Positions 10,968 through 24,400 of a DNA stretch of 64,000 nt are shown piece by piece. Under the pieces are notes generated by a model that saw only the letters and a program-made list of their open reading frames with translations, was not told the DNA's origin and did no database searches. Within the stretch, counting starts at the first letter, position 1, and each line of letters starts with the position of its first letter. The stretch comes from Hofstenia miamia (Eukaryota; Xenacoelomorpha; Acoela): assembly GCA_004352715.1 (NCBI GenBank), contig SCFE01000074.1:208150-272149 (forward strand). The letters are read 5' to 3'. The translations under genes and the position numbers were made by a program.

Positions 10968-12001
10968 CAGTGTTGCAACCTGGTCTCAAAATGTGACATG
11001 GTGACCCATGATAAGGCTTGATCCGGTAGCCCAATGAGACCGTCCGAATTTGCGAAATAATCGACCCGGTGTCGCGAATGACCCGTTTTTTAGAATTTTG
11101 AACATTGCTTGTGGGTTTGCTAAGAAGATACTTGCATAGACATTGACATGAACAACACATCACGTTGCTCTTCATTGACATCTACTGCTTCACTCGCATT
11201 ATAAAGGCATTGTTCTAACATCCTCCACTATTACCCGTGTGAAACATTAACTATAGTAATACTTTGTATGAAGTATAAATACTAGTAAGTCAAATCATAA
11301 TTTTAGAATATCAATCTGTTAAAGTTTCTTGTATTTGCAAATATTTATGAATTTAATAATTTAACCCCATTCTATTTTTCGCAGATAATTGTACTTAAAT
11401 TTAAATCGAATTTCAAAGACTTAAAAATTATTAAATATTTACCAATTGCAACATAGTGACTTGCAAACACACGAAATCAAATCCAAATCCCAATATTTTG
11501 AATTCTTATTAGAATCAAATTTCTCAGTTGAATTCTTCTATTCTAGGATAAACTGCTAAAGTTTTTCATGTTTTAAAGTCGTTTCTTAACCATGGTTATT
11601 AACAACAGATGTTTTTAATATGGAAATTATGGAACCAATTTATATTTTTTATTCGAATTCGGATTCGTATTTGCAAATGTATTGGTTGAATTTTCTTATT
11701 CGAACTCAAATACAAAAAGTGATTTCACAGCATCCGATTAGTGTAGCAATTGAAAATCAACATAAAAATCTTCTGAAACCATTAAAAATATATAAGGCAC
11801 ACATGACATTTATGTAATACAGTAATTTTGACTTTATTGAGATAAGCCTCTTTATGTAATTAATGTCAACCATTTGTTTATAGAAATGTAGCCCTCTGAC
11901 CCACTAAATCCGGACTCCCTAAGGAAAAAATGGATCCAGGACCTCGTTAACCCGTCATGGAATTTCTGATCGGACGAACCGGTGACCCGGTTGCAACTCT
12001 T
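10968..12001. mobile_element. hAT-like non-autonomous element (putative)
   Basis: The left end starts cagtgttgcaacc and the right end reads ggttgcaactctt, an imperfect terminal inverted repeat followed on both sides by related GC-richer sequence with ggtgacc/ggtcacc cores. The flanking octamers ataactaa and attactag match at 6 of 8 positions, as expected for a decayed 8-bp hAT target duplication. The interior has no recognisable transposase. Confidence 0.5.
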
Positions 12002-12875
12002 ATTACTAGAGAGCATTCCTAAGCGCTTTCTGAAATCTCGACGGAGCAGTCCTGTATTTACAAGCCATCGTCATATTGGTACATTCTAAATTTTGAAAAA
12101 GAAAATTCACTAAAGCTAAATTGATAACATTTGAAAAATAATACAAAATTGTAAACGACGAGCGACATTTACTTCGAGATTACTCTTGTGGTTGATACAA
12201 AATAGTGATAATATTCTCAGCAAAATGATACCGAGTACATTCATGTGAAAAACTGTGTCACTGTTTTGAAGGAATAGAGATATGAATATAATTTTTATTT
12301 TATTAAAATTGAGAAATTTATTATGAGATTCCTAACGTAATTCTAACACTCCAACTGCTCTTTTATACTTTCGAAAAAATGTTTTAAATTTACAGTTGCT
12401 TTCTGCAACACTTAAGGAGAGTTACTATTTAAAATTGTTATATTTGTATTAAACGTTTTAGCAAAAATTTATATTGTGAGATGGTTTTGTTAAATTTTGC
12501 ATTTTTGTTTAGAAAACTTATTTCATATGGTTAAAGTGATTGTTCAATATCATAAAAACATAAATGTTTATGTATTTTATAATAATGTTTATTAATGATA
12601 CTACATGTCTTTGGCTAACTAAAAATTGAAATGATTATATGAAAAAATCCCGGATTGCAAACAAATTAATACAAAAATGTGTTTACAGACAAATTGAAGC
12701 TAGTCAATTTGGAAAATCTATCATTGCAATGACATTCAAACACTCCCAATCTTTTCCCCTACAAATAAATTGAGGTTATTTTGAAAAACACCCTATCAAT
12801 TTACTCCTAAGAATTAGCATTGTTTTTATATTCAATGCTTACATATGTATGAAGTAAGGCCTTCGTTAAAACTTT
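12002..12875. other. AT-rich sequence, nothing recognised
   Basis: No gene, RNA or element could be supported here on either strand. Confidence 0.5.
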
Positions 12876-13112
12876 TTAGCTCAATCTGCGAGCATCATTT
12901 GATACAGGAGCATCTTCTCCTTCATTGCGATCTGTGACATTTTGCACGGCACACCTCAATGAGTTTGGGATATCATTGCACGCATCAAGCAACAGTCAAA
13001 ATTCTTTATTGCATTCATGGTCTTGAAAATTCGAAATTTTCAGAGAAAACTTCTTTTCAACAACTTCAGCCACAGCATTGCATTAAAGTGATTCCCCAAT
13101 AGACCTACTCAT
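12876..13112 (-). pseudogene. Unrecognised broken coding fragment
   Basis: One minus-strand frame from ATG at 13110-13112 to TAA at 12876-12878 spans 78 codons and is broken by only two stops (codons 10 and 39). Between them the composition is clearly protein-like: CNAVAEVVEKKFSLKISNFQ, then DACNDIPNSLRCAVQNVTDR, then NEGEDAPVSNDARRLS. The second internal stop sits after NKEF and could be a tgg-to-tga change. The base composition is richer in GC than its surroundings. I do not recognise the family. It could be the 3' end of a processed host pseudogene or a relic of a mobile element. No splice sites are evident. Confidence 0.45.
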
Positions 13113-15012
13113 GCCCCAAGATTTTCAAATTTTAAATAGCCTTTGAGAAAATTCTTTGTAAATGTGTAAAAACGGTTTGTCATTTAAAACATGTTCCAGG
13201 CTGCTTAAGGTAAAGTAAAATTAATGATAGAATTTTACATAAAATGTTTTCCATTTGATATTGGAGGGAAATTTTTTCTGGAAAATGTTAATAAAAGCAG
13301 TAACAGATGAATTAAATATTTATTAATGTGTTTGACTTTTCATTTTTTAATTTAAAGTTAAAAATATACCACACCCTAATGTATTGTATCCTCTACAGGC
13401 GCTTTTCATCCTTCGAATTGACATAACACAGTAACGGATATTCAACGAATGACAGCCCTAAGTTCATCTTTTAATTCATTAATGGGTAATTATAATACAT
13501 TACGGTGACGGAATGTTTGCATATAATTAGGAAAATCTATTTGAGAAAAATTTTTATTCAAAACATTAAAGAATCAAGTGTCAAACACTATGTGTTACAT
13601 TTTTATGCTATCAATCACATTATATTTTTAGTGCACTTGTAAAATAATGCTCGTTTTTGAAAGACTTTATGCAAGTGCTTTGAGCTGCATAAAAGTATAC
13701 GTCCTAAAGTGACTATCGTTTCAAAAATGATTATTCATTTTGATTTTATAGTGTATGCAATGTTTACTTTTTCATAACAATAATATTATTTTTAAAAGCC
13801 TGACTAGTTCGTGATTCTAAAGTCCGTTATCCACCAAATTTAAGTTATGTTGCAACACATCCTGATTTTGTAGTTAGTATATGTTATTATTGAAGCATTC
13901 TCTACAAAATATTATGATTATAATAATTTTTTCGAAAAAATTATATATGCAATGGCGTCAAGCGTCATAAACCTTAAGTTTTTTAAACCAAAATTCTTGC
14001 ATGTGATATCAATACATTTCTATCTTTTTTCTAAATTTGTATTACTTCTCATTAATTGTAAAACTAATTTTTGAACAAGTATTGTTATTGTAATTATTGA
14101 AACTTTTTAAGAATTCGTTCTCTTATAATTAAAGAAAGTTGCATAAATTAGATTTCTCATTGGAATATGCACGCTTCCATTAGTTCCTTCATAACCATGA
14201 AAGTACTATTTGCCACAAACTGAAATATTCAGACATTTCTCTGCAGCAAATGCAGGAATTATCATGAATATTGAACATTTTTTCAAACATTTAAATGTTA
14301 ATTAATATATTTTTTTCAAAGAAAACACTTTTATCATTATCCCTACGACAAATTTTAAGGGGTATTTTTCTGAAAGAGCACCTGGTTACAAAGATGAGTA
14401 GTTAATCTAAAAAAAATTTATTTAATACCGAATTTAAAATATTTTAGCAAAGCCGAATCCTTTTTTATAGAAATGGAAACAATTTTGACACAGAACAACC
14501 GAAATTCTTGTATTTCTTAATTTGATTCTGTTGCAAAGTTTTCTAAACAAAAATGCTAATCACTATTTACTCAAAGTAATTACTTACAAATATTAATTTT
14601 GTAAGTGTGTAAATATATGTTCTTGATATAAAATTAGGTTAAAAATATCAGTGTCTTTGCGAGTTTCGCATAGTCTAGCATAATAATTTTTGCACTCAAT
14701 TTCTTGTGCTGTAAATATTAGGATTGTTTATTCTCTTGCAGCCGTTTTGTTATATTGCAAAGCTTGAGCGTTAGAAATGGTTAGACCCAACAATGGCGGA
14801 TGAAGCAATTATAGTGAGAAAATAAATGTAGGTCTGGAAGTACAAGACTTCCTGTTCGAGAATTCGGTTTAGCATTTCTTAGTGAAAAATGATAAAACAT
14901 TAAGAAATCGTGATAAGTAGGATAAACTTTACAATTAGCCTACTCATTATTTTGCACTGAATTGAAAGTAACATTCTAAGTTTTTCAACCTTACCTGCAA
15001 AAAAAATATATA
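13113..15012. other. AT-rich sequence, nothing recognised
   Basis: No supported gene, RNA or element in about 1.9 kb. Confidence 0.5.
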
Positions 15013-15969
15013 CAGTCTGTTTCATAAGTCCCTACGTTTCAAATTACTACTGCACTTAATCAATAATACAAACAGACATTATCATTAATATAATCAATAC
15101 ATCTATATTTAACAAACAAAAACTAACATCAAAAAGTAATCCAAGTACAATGACTAATCGTAAGGGTCGACTTGCAACCCATCAATATCAATGCAAAGTT
15201 GTAGTCGACGAAAAGTACGTGCATGTATCTTTGGAAGAGATTTCATTTTAAAGTTAGCAAAAGCATTGCGAATTGCCTGTTTCAGATCCTGAGTTGATTT
15301 TGCTTTTCAGCCAGTACACTTTTCTTTATGATGCCCCACAAAAAACGTTATCACATGACGTTAAATCCGGTGACCGAGCAGGCCATGGGATGTGCCCGAA
15401 CTTCCCTACCCACTGAGTGGGGAAATTGTCATTCAGAAATTGTCGGGTGATGTGGGCAGTGTGGGGTGGGCCCCGTCCTGTTACAGATGAGATCGTTCAT
15501 AGATTCCTCTACGTCGCAACTCAGCAATGAAGTTTTTTTTCAGCAACTCAATGTATCGTTGGCTGTCCATTCAACCCTCATACGCCAATCAAATATTTTT
15601 TGCCATAGCAGCCCAGACCATGATGTTCTGTGGGTGCTGCACAACCTGATTTCAAAAATGTGGATTTTCATTGCTCCAAAAGAACACATTATGCGCTCTG
15701 GCAGATGAATAGATGGCACATTCATCAGAGAAGAACAGCCAGTCACTCAGGCATGGCGAGCGGTATGCATTAATGATTTCTTGGCAGCAATTCACTCGAT
15801 TGACATGATCATCAGGACTCAGAAATTGCACATTTGTTGGCCTCCATGGCTTCAGAGACAAATCCTTGATAAAGAACACACAGATTCTGATTAGATAAGA
15901 TAATGTCTGTTTGTATTATTGCTTAAATGCAGTAGTAATTTGAAACGTAGGGACTTATGGAACAGACTG
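15013..15969 (-). mobile_element. mariner-like transposon, internally deleted
   Basis: Long terminal inverted repeats of about 70 bp (outer bases cagtctgtttcataagtccc and its complement ending at 15969) are flanked by TA on both sides. The minus strand carries decayed transposase blocks: FSDECAIY (first catalytic D) near 15730, a later QQDG-like block and RSPDLTSCD near 15380. The N-terminal DNA-binding part is missing, because the coding blocks run straight into the right terminal repeat. About 957 bp remain. Stops and frameshifts make it dead. Confidence 0.8.
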
Positions 15970-15971
15970 TA

Positions 15972-16495
15972 TATATGTGGTAGAAAACTAAAATTTGCTT
16001 GTTACAACTAATTTTTTTCTTAAATATCTGAGAAACCAAAATGTTTTTTCAAGAGTATCAATTCTTTCCACGAACAAATGTTTTTCTTACATCTTGCTCT
16101 CTGATTTTTAAGTGATTTGACACCACTGTTTACAAGATCTGCTATCATATAAACTGCATCACAGAAAATAGCTCAAAAAGTTCGTTTTACGGACGAAAGA
16201 AGCATGCCTTTTCCAAATTCTCAATGTTTCAACTATCAATACTACATTTCGTTAATTACTTTTATCAGTTTAAAATATACACTGTAGACCGATTTTGCCC
16301 AAAATTCCTACCCCTAGTAGTTTAGACTATATATTTTACAAATACATTGCATTACATTCCTAAACACTGTTGATTTTCCAAATTTTACAATTATATTATT
16401 TTTTTGATATTTAAAGTGTGCAGTATGCATGTATATAAAAAATAATAACACTTATGTAATTGACTCAAATTTTATATTAATTCTATTAATTGTAG
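15972..16495. other. Presumed intron 5' of the first visible DAPK exon
   Basis: AT-rich and without coding signal. It ends with the acceptor attaattgtag at 16495. The preceding DAPK exon was not located. Confidence 0.5.
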
Positions 16496-16693
16496 AATGG
16501 GGAGTCATTGCTGCATTTGGCTGCTGCAAATGGTTCGATACAAATGGTTCAATATTTATTGAAAATTGGAAGTAATATTAACGCAATTGACAATCACTGT
16601 GACGATGCCATCTACTGGGCAGCAAGAAATGGACATTATGACGTCATCAAACTTTTAGCTCACAAAGGTGCTTACTTAGATAACCGAAATAAG
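16496..16693 (+). CDS. DAPK1: DAPK exon 1 in window: two ankyrin repeats
   Basis: 198 nt, phase 0 at both ends, 66 residues. After acceptor tgtag, NGESLLHLAAANGSIQMVQY and then DAIYWAARNGHYDVIKLLA give two ankyrin repeats. The second keeps the unusual YWAARHGH-like block seen in vertebrate DAPK1. It ends NRNK before donor gtaact. Ankyrin repeats bind protein partners and help target DAPK to the cytoskeleton. Confidence 0.92.
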
Positions 16694-19600
16694 GTAACTT
16701 ATTTTTCAAAAACTGATGAAAAATTTGAATGATTTTGGCTCTATTAAATCGAATTGGAAAAACAACATGATTTAAAATTTTCTGTATTTTCTTGTATATG
16801 TTTCTTAACAAAATTTATAAATTATTATGGAAAAATGCATGTTTAAAATGTTATTTTAATCTCATGCTATTAAATTACTTTAATAGAATACTAATTTTAA
16901 ATTTGAATTTCATCAAATTTTCATTCATTCTACTGAAATTGTTTGAATTTTTTTGCCAACAAGTCTGCAACGTTTTGGAAAAGTTTTGCATCTTTCTGGA
17001 ATCATTTGATATACATACATTTTGGCAACATGATGCATCTATTGATTTACAATTCGGTTAAAAAAACATCTTTTGTTATCAAACTTTCTGATTAATTTAG
17101 CGTAACTTTCTACATAACCCAATAATGAATTAACAATGAATATTAAACAGACAGGTGTTCATAGCATTGAAATTCAATATGATGATTTCCGACTTATATA
17201 CGATGACAATATTTATATAAATCTGGCAAAATTGAAATTAGTTTACTATTTAAAAAACTAAACAAGTTTTTGACATTTCATTCCATTAAAATGGCAAAAG
17301 GGAATTTAGCTTAGTACTTCAATACTCACTTGTTGTTTTGTTTCAAGGTCGTCCACTTTGGTGGCTGAGAGTGTTTGCATTTTTATTTGAAACATATTTT
17401 AATAATTATTTGCAATAATACATAAGATATACAGTATATACAACATATTTACACGGTGTAATGTCATAATTTTTCATTGACTTATCTTAAGCAGCTGCTA
17501 AATTTTATGAAGTGTTACCAAATAATCCATAATCCAATAATTTAGCAAAAAATCCATAATTATAGCAAAAAATCAATAATCCAAAAAATTGCCAAAAAAC
17601 CCAAAATCTTGATAAATCCGATTAATATTTCTACTACATTACTAGTTGGAGAGATATAACAATTGATAAACATTGAATCTTGAAAAAATGATGACATACC
17701 TGTGATAATTACCTGCAAAAATTATCTGAACAAAAGCAAAAACAAATGCATTACTGTAATGTGAACAACTAATAAAACAAACTAATGGGTATATATCAAC
17801 GCTATCGACATTTAATATTAATCACCTTGGTATATATATATATACACAGGTAGATACTATTGTGCTCAAAGTTATGCTATGCGCCGGTTTCGATTTAAAA
17901 TCTTCGTCAAGTCAAATTTTGTGGCAATATAATTTACAATGCACTACCATGGATTTCTATAACACTACCAGGATATGAACTGGATTTTTGTTATTAACCA
18001 AAGCAGGCTGAATGTAAGTGAGAAAGTTATGTAAACATGCTTACAGTTTGATAAATTTCATTGTGATATAGTGTAAGTTCAGCCTGCTTTGGTCACTTAC
18101 AAAAGCATAGTTCGCATCCTGGTAATGTTATAGAAATCCATGGCACTACATTTAATGTTGAAAAATAAGCATACACTAACAAATATTCAAAATATTGATC
18201 GTGCTTTGCTTATTTATTAACCTTTTTTTATTGCATGTGGGCTTCAGAAATCTTAGTATTGGGTGTTTTTCAAAATTATCTGAATATTATTGGTGTTTTC
18301 TAGATGTTGCTGAGTATAAGTTTCACAATTTGAGTTCCCCGATCAAATAGGTGTTCATTAACCCGAGTTTGGAGGCATCTTGATTATTAAAATTCTTTAT
18401 GCTGTGACAAACACAGTTAAATGAACACAGCAGTGAAAAATTTGTTGTTAATCAAAGTTGTATACAGGTGCCATTTGTTAAAATTTTAACAAGAGAGGCG
18501 GTTTTCATGTTTTATAATTAGAACTTCAACAAACTTGCTTATTGATAGTGTCATACCCTAAATTGTAAGTAGTACATGTATATTTGGCATTCATTGATTG
18601 AATAACGTTCAATTTTTTTTTGTTCAGTTTCTATTGATAGACTTTTCACCTTTCATAAAGTTGAAAAATACAATGTTTCAGTGTGTGATAGTTGCTAATT
18701 GCTGTCAATGAGAAGAACTGAAAAAATCAAAGAAACTGCAGCTCCCCTTCTTTACAAAAATATACAAAAATATTATCAGCCTCCCAACAAATGACCTTTG
18801 GCTGTATACTAAGTTAATTCAAAAATACATTGCTGAAGCTTTTCGTTTTTTACTGTATAGATATAGGATGAGAACTAGGGACAACATGATTCAGTTTTTC
18901 AAGTCGTAAATATTTTTCATATTAATATTTGAACAAGAATATAATTTGAGAAATAAAGCATTTCGTTTTTAATTTCAATTATTTTAGGAAGACGAAACAG
19001 CACTTCATGTGTCAGCACGTTATGGTCATCGAAACATTGTTAAGCTACTGTGTGACCTAGGAGCGAGTGCGAACATTCGTGATAAGGTTAGTAGTTAAGT
19101 TTACCTACAAACCAATATATTGTCTTGGTTAAATTGTTCATTGAAAAGATGAATTTATATACAAAAGTTGAAGCATCAATAAAGAAACACACTGCATAGA
19201 AAATAACAAGCATTGTAAAATTCAATGATTTTCGATTTGTGACAAATTGTGAATAATATGCAAAGTCTGACAAAAAGGCTCCACCTCCATTAATCATTTA
19301 TAAGAAGACTGTAAGTGCCGTAGAATTGCTTTTAATCAAGCACAGTTAAAACTATAATAAAGTAAAGATCAGTGCAGAAAACTGCTGCTGTTCTATCAAA
19401 ATCCGAGAAATCATAGATGTCTTAATGCATAACTGTAAAACTTCAATGATACGGCTTTAACATTATTGCAGATGTCCATAAATCTGAATTTTTCAGAGTA
19501 CATTAGAGTGGTCTGGCAATTTAGTAGCTAGAAATGTACACTTTCTGCAATCTAGCTTAAGCTTTACCAAAATTCATATTAATTATCGCATGACTATGAG

Positions 19601-20424
19601 TAGAATGGATTCTCTGGACATAAAAGACCAGATTATAGTTATGTGGAAACATACAAACCAAATAAAGGCGCTGACGAACCACTTTACACTATTCTAACTG
19701 CAAAAAATGTCTGTTGCTCAAGCATGTTGTTTTTCAGCTTTAGACATGACGAGTTATTAATCTAAGGCATCGCGATCTGCGTTAAGTACTGGGAAATATT
19801 TTAAGCAAAATTGATGACATTTACAAGAGCTCTGTGTCTTAAGTTTCAGTAACATAACTACAACAAACATGTATCAAAAAGCACTAAAGCTGCATTTTTT
19901 GAGAAAATCATGTTTAGAATTTTATGCGGAAATGTAAAGCTGATTTTTCAATAATGTTCTTCATCTAATCTTACACCGTTCGAGAGGTTTTCCATAACGG
20001 CTGGTGGAATGCAAATCAGTGAAGCAAGCTTTAGAAGGCTAACCAAGGGATCTCCAGGATATAATTGACAAAATATTAGATGAGTACAAAATGTTACTTA
20101 ACAAGAATTAAAAATTAAAAATGTTGTCATTCCATGGGAATTTCTACAAAATATGTACATTTTTGGAGATTGTTTAGACTTTACCATTATTACAGCATTC
20201 ACTACGTAAATTGAAAACAGATTTTAAATATCACTGATTATGTAAAATTCAGGTACATGTGACATTTCCAAGCTAAACCAAATGTAATATTCCTAATCAT
20301 TACTATTCATTTATGAATCTTAACAATTCAATTCACTTACACATGAACAGTTTTCCCTTTTATTATGACAATTGTTTATCGTTTAGGCCTTTCCTTGTCG
20401 TGTAGAAAAAATTTGTAAAGATTA

Positions 20425-20455
<31 letters not shown>

Positions 20456-20550
20456 NNNNNNNNNNNNNNNNNNNNNNNNNNNNNNNNNNNNNNNNNNNNN
20501 NNNNNNNNNNNNNNNNNNNNNNNNNNNNNNNNNNNNNNNNNNNNNNNNNN

Positions 20551-20585
<35 letters not shown>

Positions 20586-21355
20586 GCATCGGTAAGAAAT
20601 CAGCATGCGTTCCTACCTATCTATCGTATCGAGGGTTTCGAGTCGTTCCATGCATTGACCGATGCTACAAAACAAACTCCTACTGCCTATATACCATATC
20701 CCAATTAAAGTTAAAAGTAAACAGGAGATTGTATTAGGGAAGAGTGGCCACACTCGCCGACCCGATACAGATAACTTTTTAGAACAGTCGTATAGGACTA
20801 GAGCCCTACTTAGATTGAGAAGTAAGAAGCCCTAACTCTTGCGTGCAAGTGGTGACCCTAAGTACTAGGTAAAATAACCTAAGCTCAGTGCATTTCTCAT
20901 CTCGTGCAATTTAGGTGAAAGCAATAATAAATTTCGTTACGGATGAATAGCAGTAAAAATGCCCTAATCGTACACCTAACCTAGTTAAAGGATGGCAATT
21001 AAACATCTTGTCCGCCGAATGGGTGTCCTTTAACATCGCAGTCGAAAAATTAGAAACACATTTTATAAAAAGTAACAGTCAAAAGAAAATAAGTAAAATG
21101 AATTTATTGAGAATCATTCGATCCAACAATGAATAAATCACACATATTTATACAAATGAAACTGGTGAACGAATCAAACAATAGTACACTGTTGCTAACA
21201 TGAATAAATAAAACAGGTTCTGTACAATAACCTTTTAAGATAACAAAAATATTGCGTAATAATTTAACGGAAATAATTAAGCGAAAATTGCACAGTTTAC
21301 AAAAAAACTAAATTCATTAATGTCGAAATTAAAATAGATAATTGATGCAGTTATA

Positions 21356-21400
<45 letters not shown>

Positions 21401-24400
21401 ATAATGGACATAGTGGGATCTTCCCTAAAATAACCTAATGGATTCTTAAATTTGGAGAATCTTATAATGGGAAGTAAATGCAGCATCATGTATTTTTAAG
21501 AATATTCGTAGAACATGGAATAACATTAGTGAAGTCTTCACTAATGTGTGCGCGGATACAGTTTCATGTACCCGCATCCGCACCGCAAACGAATTTTCTT
21601 ACCCACAACCGCACCGCAAACGCAAGGAATCTACTCGCAACCGCACCGCACCGCAAAAAATAATCAGTTAACTTTGAATTTAATATCAACTAAGTAAATC
21701 GATGTAGTTAAAGAAACAATATATTCAAAATATTAGTTATCCCTAGGTGGCGTTACAAAATTTGATTGTTTGTGAAAATTGGAAGCTATGGACACTGCAC
21801 GTGGCTCCTGCAGTTTAACCGCACCGCACCGCAAGCCTGATTTCTATACCCGCATCTGCACCGCACCGCGGTTAACCGCGGCGATCCGCACCGCGCACAC
21901 CTCTTCACTGTGAAGACTCTGGGAGCATGTTGTGGCTCTGTTCATTCTGAGTGCGATTATTTTAAATGATGTGTGTCTGCGATTGGCAAACATGATTGTT
22001 GCAAATTACAAAAACAATTTTTCGTGTGTCGTACAAATTTTGGTCTCCGCTTTAATATATTGGCGCAAAGTATGATCAATATATTTCTCGTCAAACAGCT
22101 TTATAAGATACATATTTTCTTGTATGTTTGAATTTCAAAACTTTTCAGAGATATTAAAAGTAAAGCATTATAGTTTCCTGAAGCAACTTTATAGATTTAT
22201 AATATATACATGCAATAAGCAGTGGCGTACCTAAGAGGGGGCATGGTAGAATGCCTCGTCAGGCTTTCAAATTAATTTTGATTGATTATGTCAAAAACAA
22301 CTTCGGAGAAATAATAAAAATATAGTTAATAACTAAGTTTCTCATTTTTATTTTAAAGGTCTCTATTCATTCAATATTTTCAAATTTTTTCGAGAGGCGT
22401 CGCCCCGCTTTTGTGACTCACTCGATCATGACTGAAATTTCACCACACCCCCTTCAGAAAACGCTTTGTACGCCTCTGGCAATAAATTATTGCGATAGTC
22501 ATTATTAGCAATTGAAAAATAGAGGATTTATATAAATATTCCTATGAACCTTTCCATTAAATATGGATTACTGAAGCTAAAAATTCCTTTATAAAATTTA
22601 AAAAATGGTAGTTAAGGGGTTTTGGAAAAGTCAGACGAATTTACTATTGGAATATGTACACTAATTTTTAACTACATTTAAACAAGAACTTCTATTATGT
22701 GGTTTTGAAAATAATTCAAATCACGCGATATCGATTTTTTGAAATTATTGTTGACTTTCAATGTATTCGTCAAAAAGAGAGATAAGATGCATTATATATT
22801 ATTTTTGGAAACGTAATTTAAATGCCCCAGCAAATTCTCATGAAGTAAATGAAGCTTTCGTTTGCGGAAAAATTACTGCAAGAACAGTATTGCATAGCCA
22901 AATTTAATTGCGGTGATTGTGATGTTTATGACAAAGGATTCCCTGGTAGACCACATTTGCAAATTGACAACCAAATCAAAGAACTTCTTGAGAAAAACCC
23001 CAGAAAAACAGCAACATCCATTGCAAAAAAGTGAAATGTTGACTGTTGCACTTCATTGAGATCAAGATATGAATTTTGTCTCTAGGTGCCACATAAGTTG
23101 TCGAATGATAACAAACAATGTCCATCACAAAATTTGCATCAATTAATCTGCCAACCATACCACATCCTCCTTACTCTCCTGACATTGCATCCAGCGATTA
23201 CTACCTGTTTTCCTTTTGTTGGTAAGACGTTCAATTCTGGTTATGATGTAAATAAAGCAATTACAGCCTGGATCAATGAAAAATCAAGCGGTTTCTTTCC
23301 TGTGGAATTTGAATGCTTCCAGAGAGCTGGAAAACGTAGTTGACGTTTGAGGAGATTATTTTTCAAGATATAATAGTTGTTTTGTACGCTAAATCATTTC
23401 TTGTTAAAATATTCGAAAAACTTTTCCAAAACCCCTATATTTACATTAACTAAAGCTTCAACATCATCATAGCAAAATATGAAAATTAGTTTTTTCTAGC
23501 TATGAAACTCTAGAATATCCAATTATAAATTTCAACCAAATTATTATTGTGCTTAAATAAATTCAGATAGTTTCAGTTTTCTATAATAAAGCGTAATAAC
23601 GATTCCGTCAAATAGCAGATTAATGAAAACAAATGTTTGAAAGTTTATAACCAATTTGCAATTTAATTTCCGATTTACTGCAATTAACTTCTGGTTTTTC
23701 AATTCAATTTTATTTAATTTCATTTTAATGTATTCCAACTAATTAGATGATAATCTACAATTCTTTCAGTAAGTTTGAATCATAAATCAGGAATGGTCAT
23801 CTCCTCTCCATATTGTACCTTCTGAATACAAAGTACTTTATATCTAAAATGAAACGTTGACCTTAGAACTCCTAATAAGAAATACATTGCAAAGTGTTAT
23901 ATTAAGTCTATTCATAAATCTTAGTACATACAAAATATAGTTGATTACCATAGAACAACAGGACACCTTCAGATTCATATAGTCAACGAACCATTATTTA
24001 TCTGCTAAAATTCGTCCATGGACATTTAAGGTATTATGCAATTGACAAAATTGGAATATTAATTTTCATTCACCACACCAAGGTGCTAGTTGAGGCCAAT
24101 AGAAACACCGACAAACGCTGTAAAACATTCAACCTTAATGAAATAGTTCAATAGCACTACTTCACTTAATTTTAAATTTGGTAGAAAATTTTTTCCAGAT
24201 GATAAAAAGTGTTCACTGCTTTTCCAGACCACTCCATGTAATATGATAACACGAACAATACATTCGTTCTGTCAATACTTACATAAATTGAATGTGGTTG
24301 GAAATAAAAAGGGGTTATCAATGTGACATTATGACATGTTTGTCGAATTAAGGTTAACATAATACAATTGCTACACAATTGAAATAGCATTTCGGATGAA

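Noticed and set aside
9600-16495. DAPK kinase or calmodulin-binding exons
   Set aside because: I found no HRDLKPEN-, DFG- or APE-type coding blocks. They are presumably upstream of the window.
20583-20668. tRNA gene
   Set aside because: The complementary ends could mimic an acceptor stem, but the D-, anticodon- and T-arm spacing does not fit.
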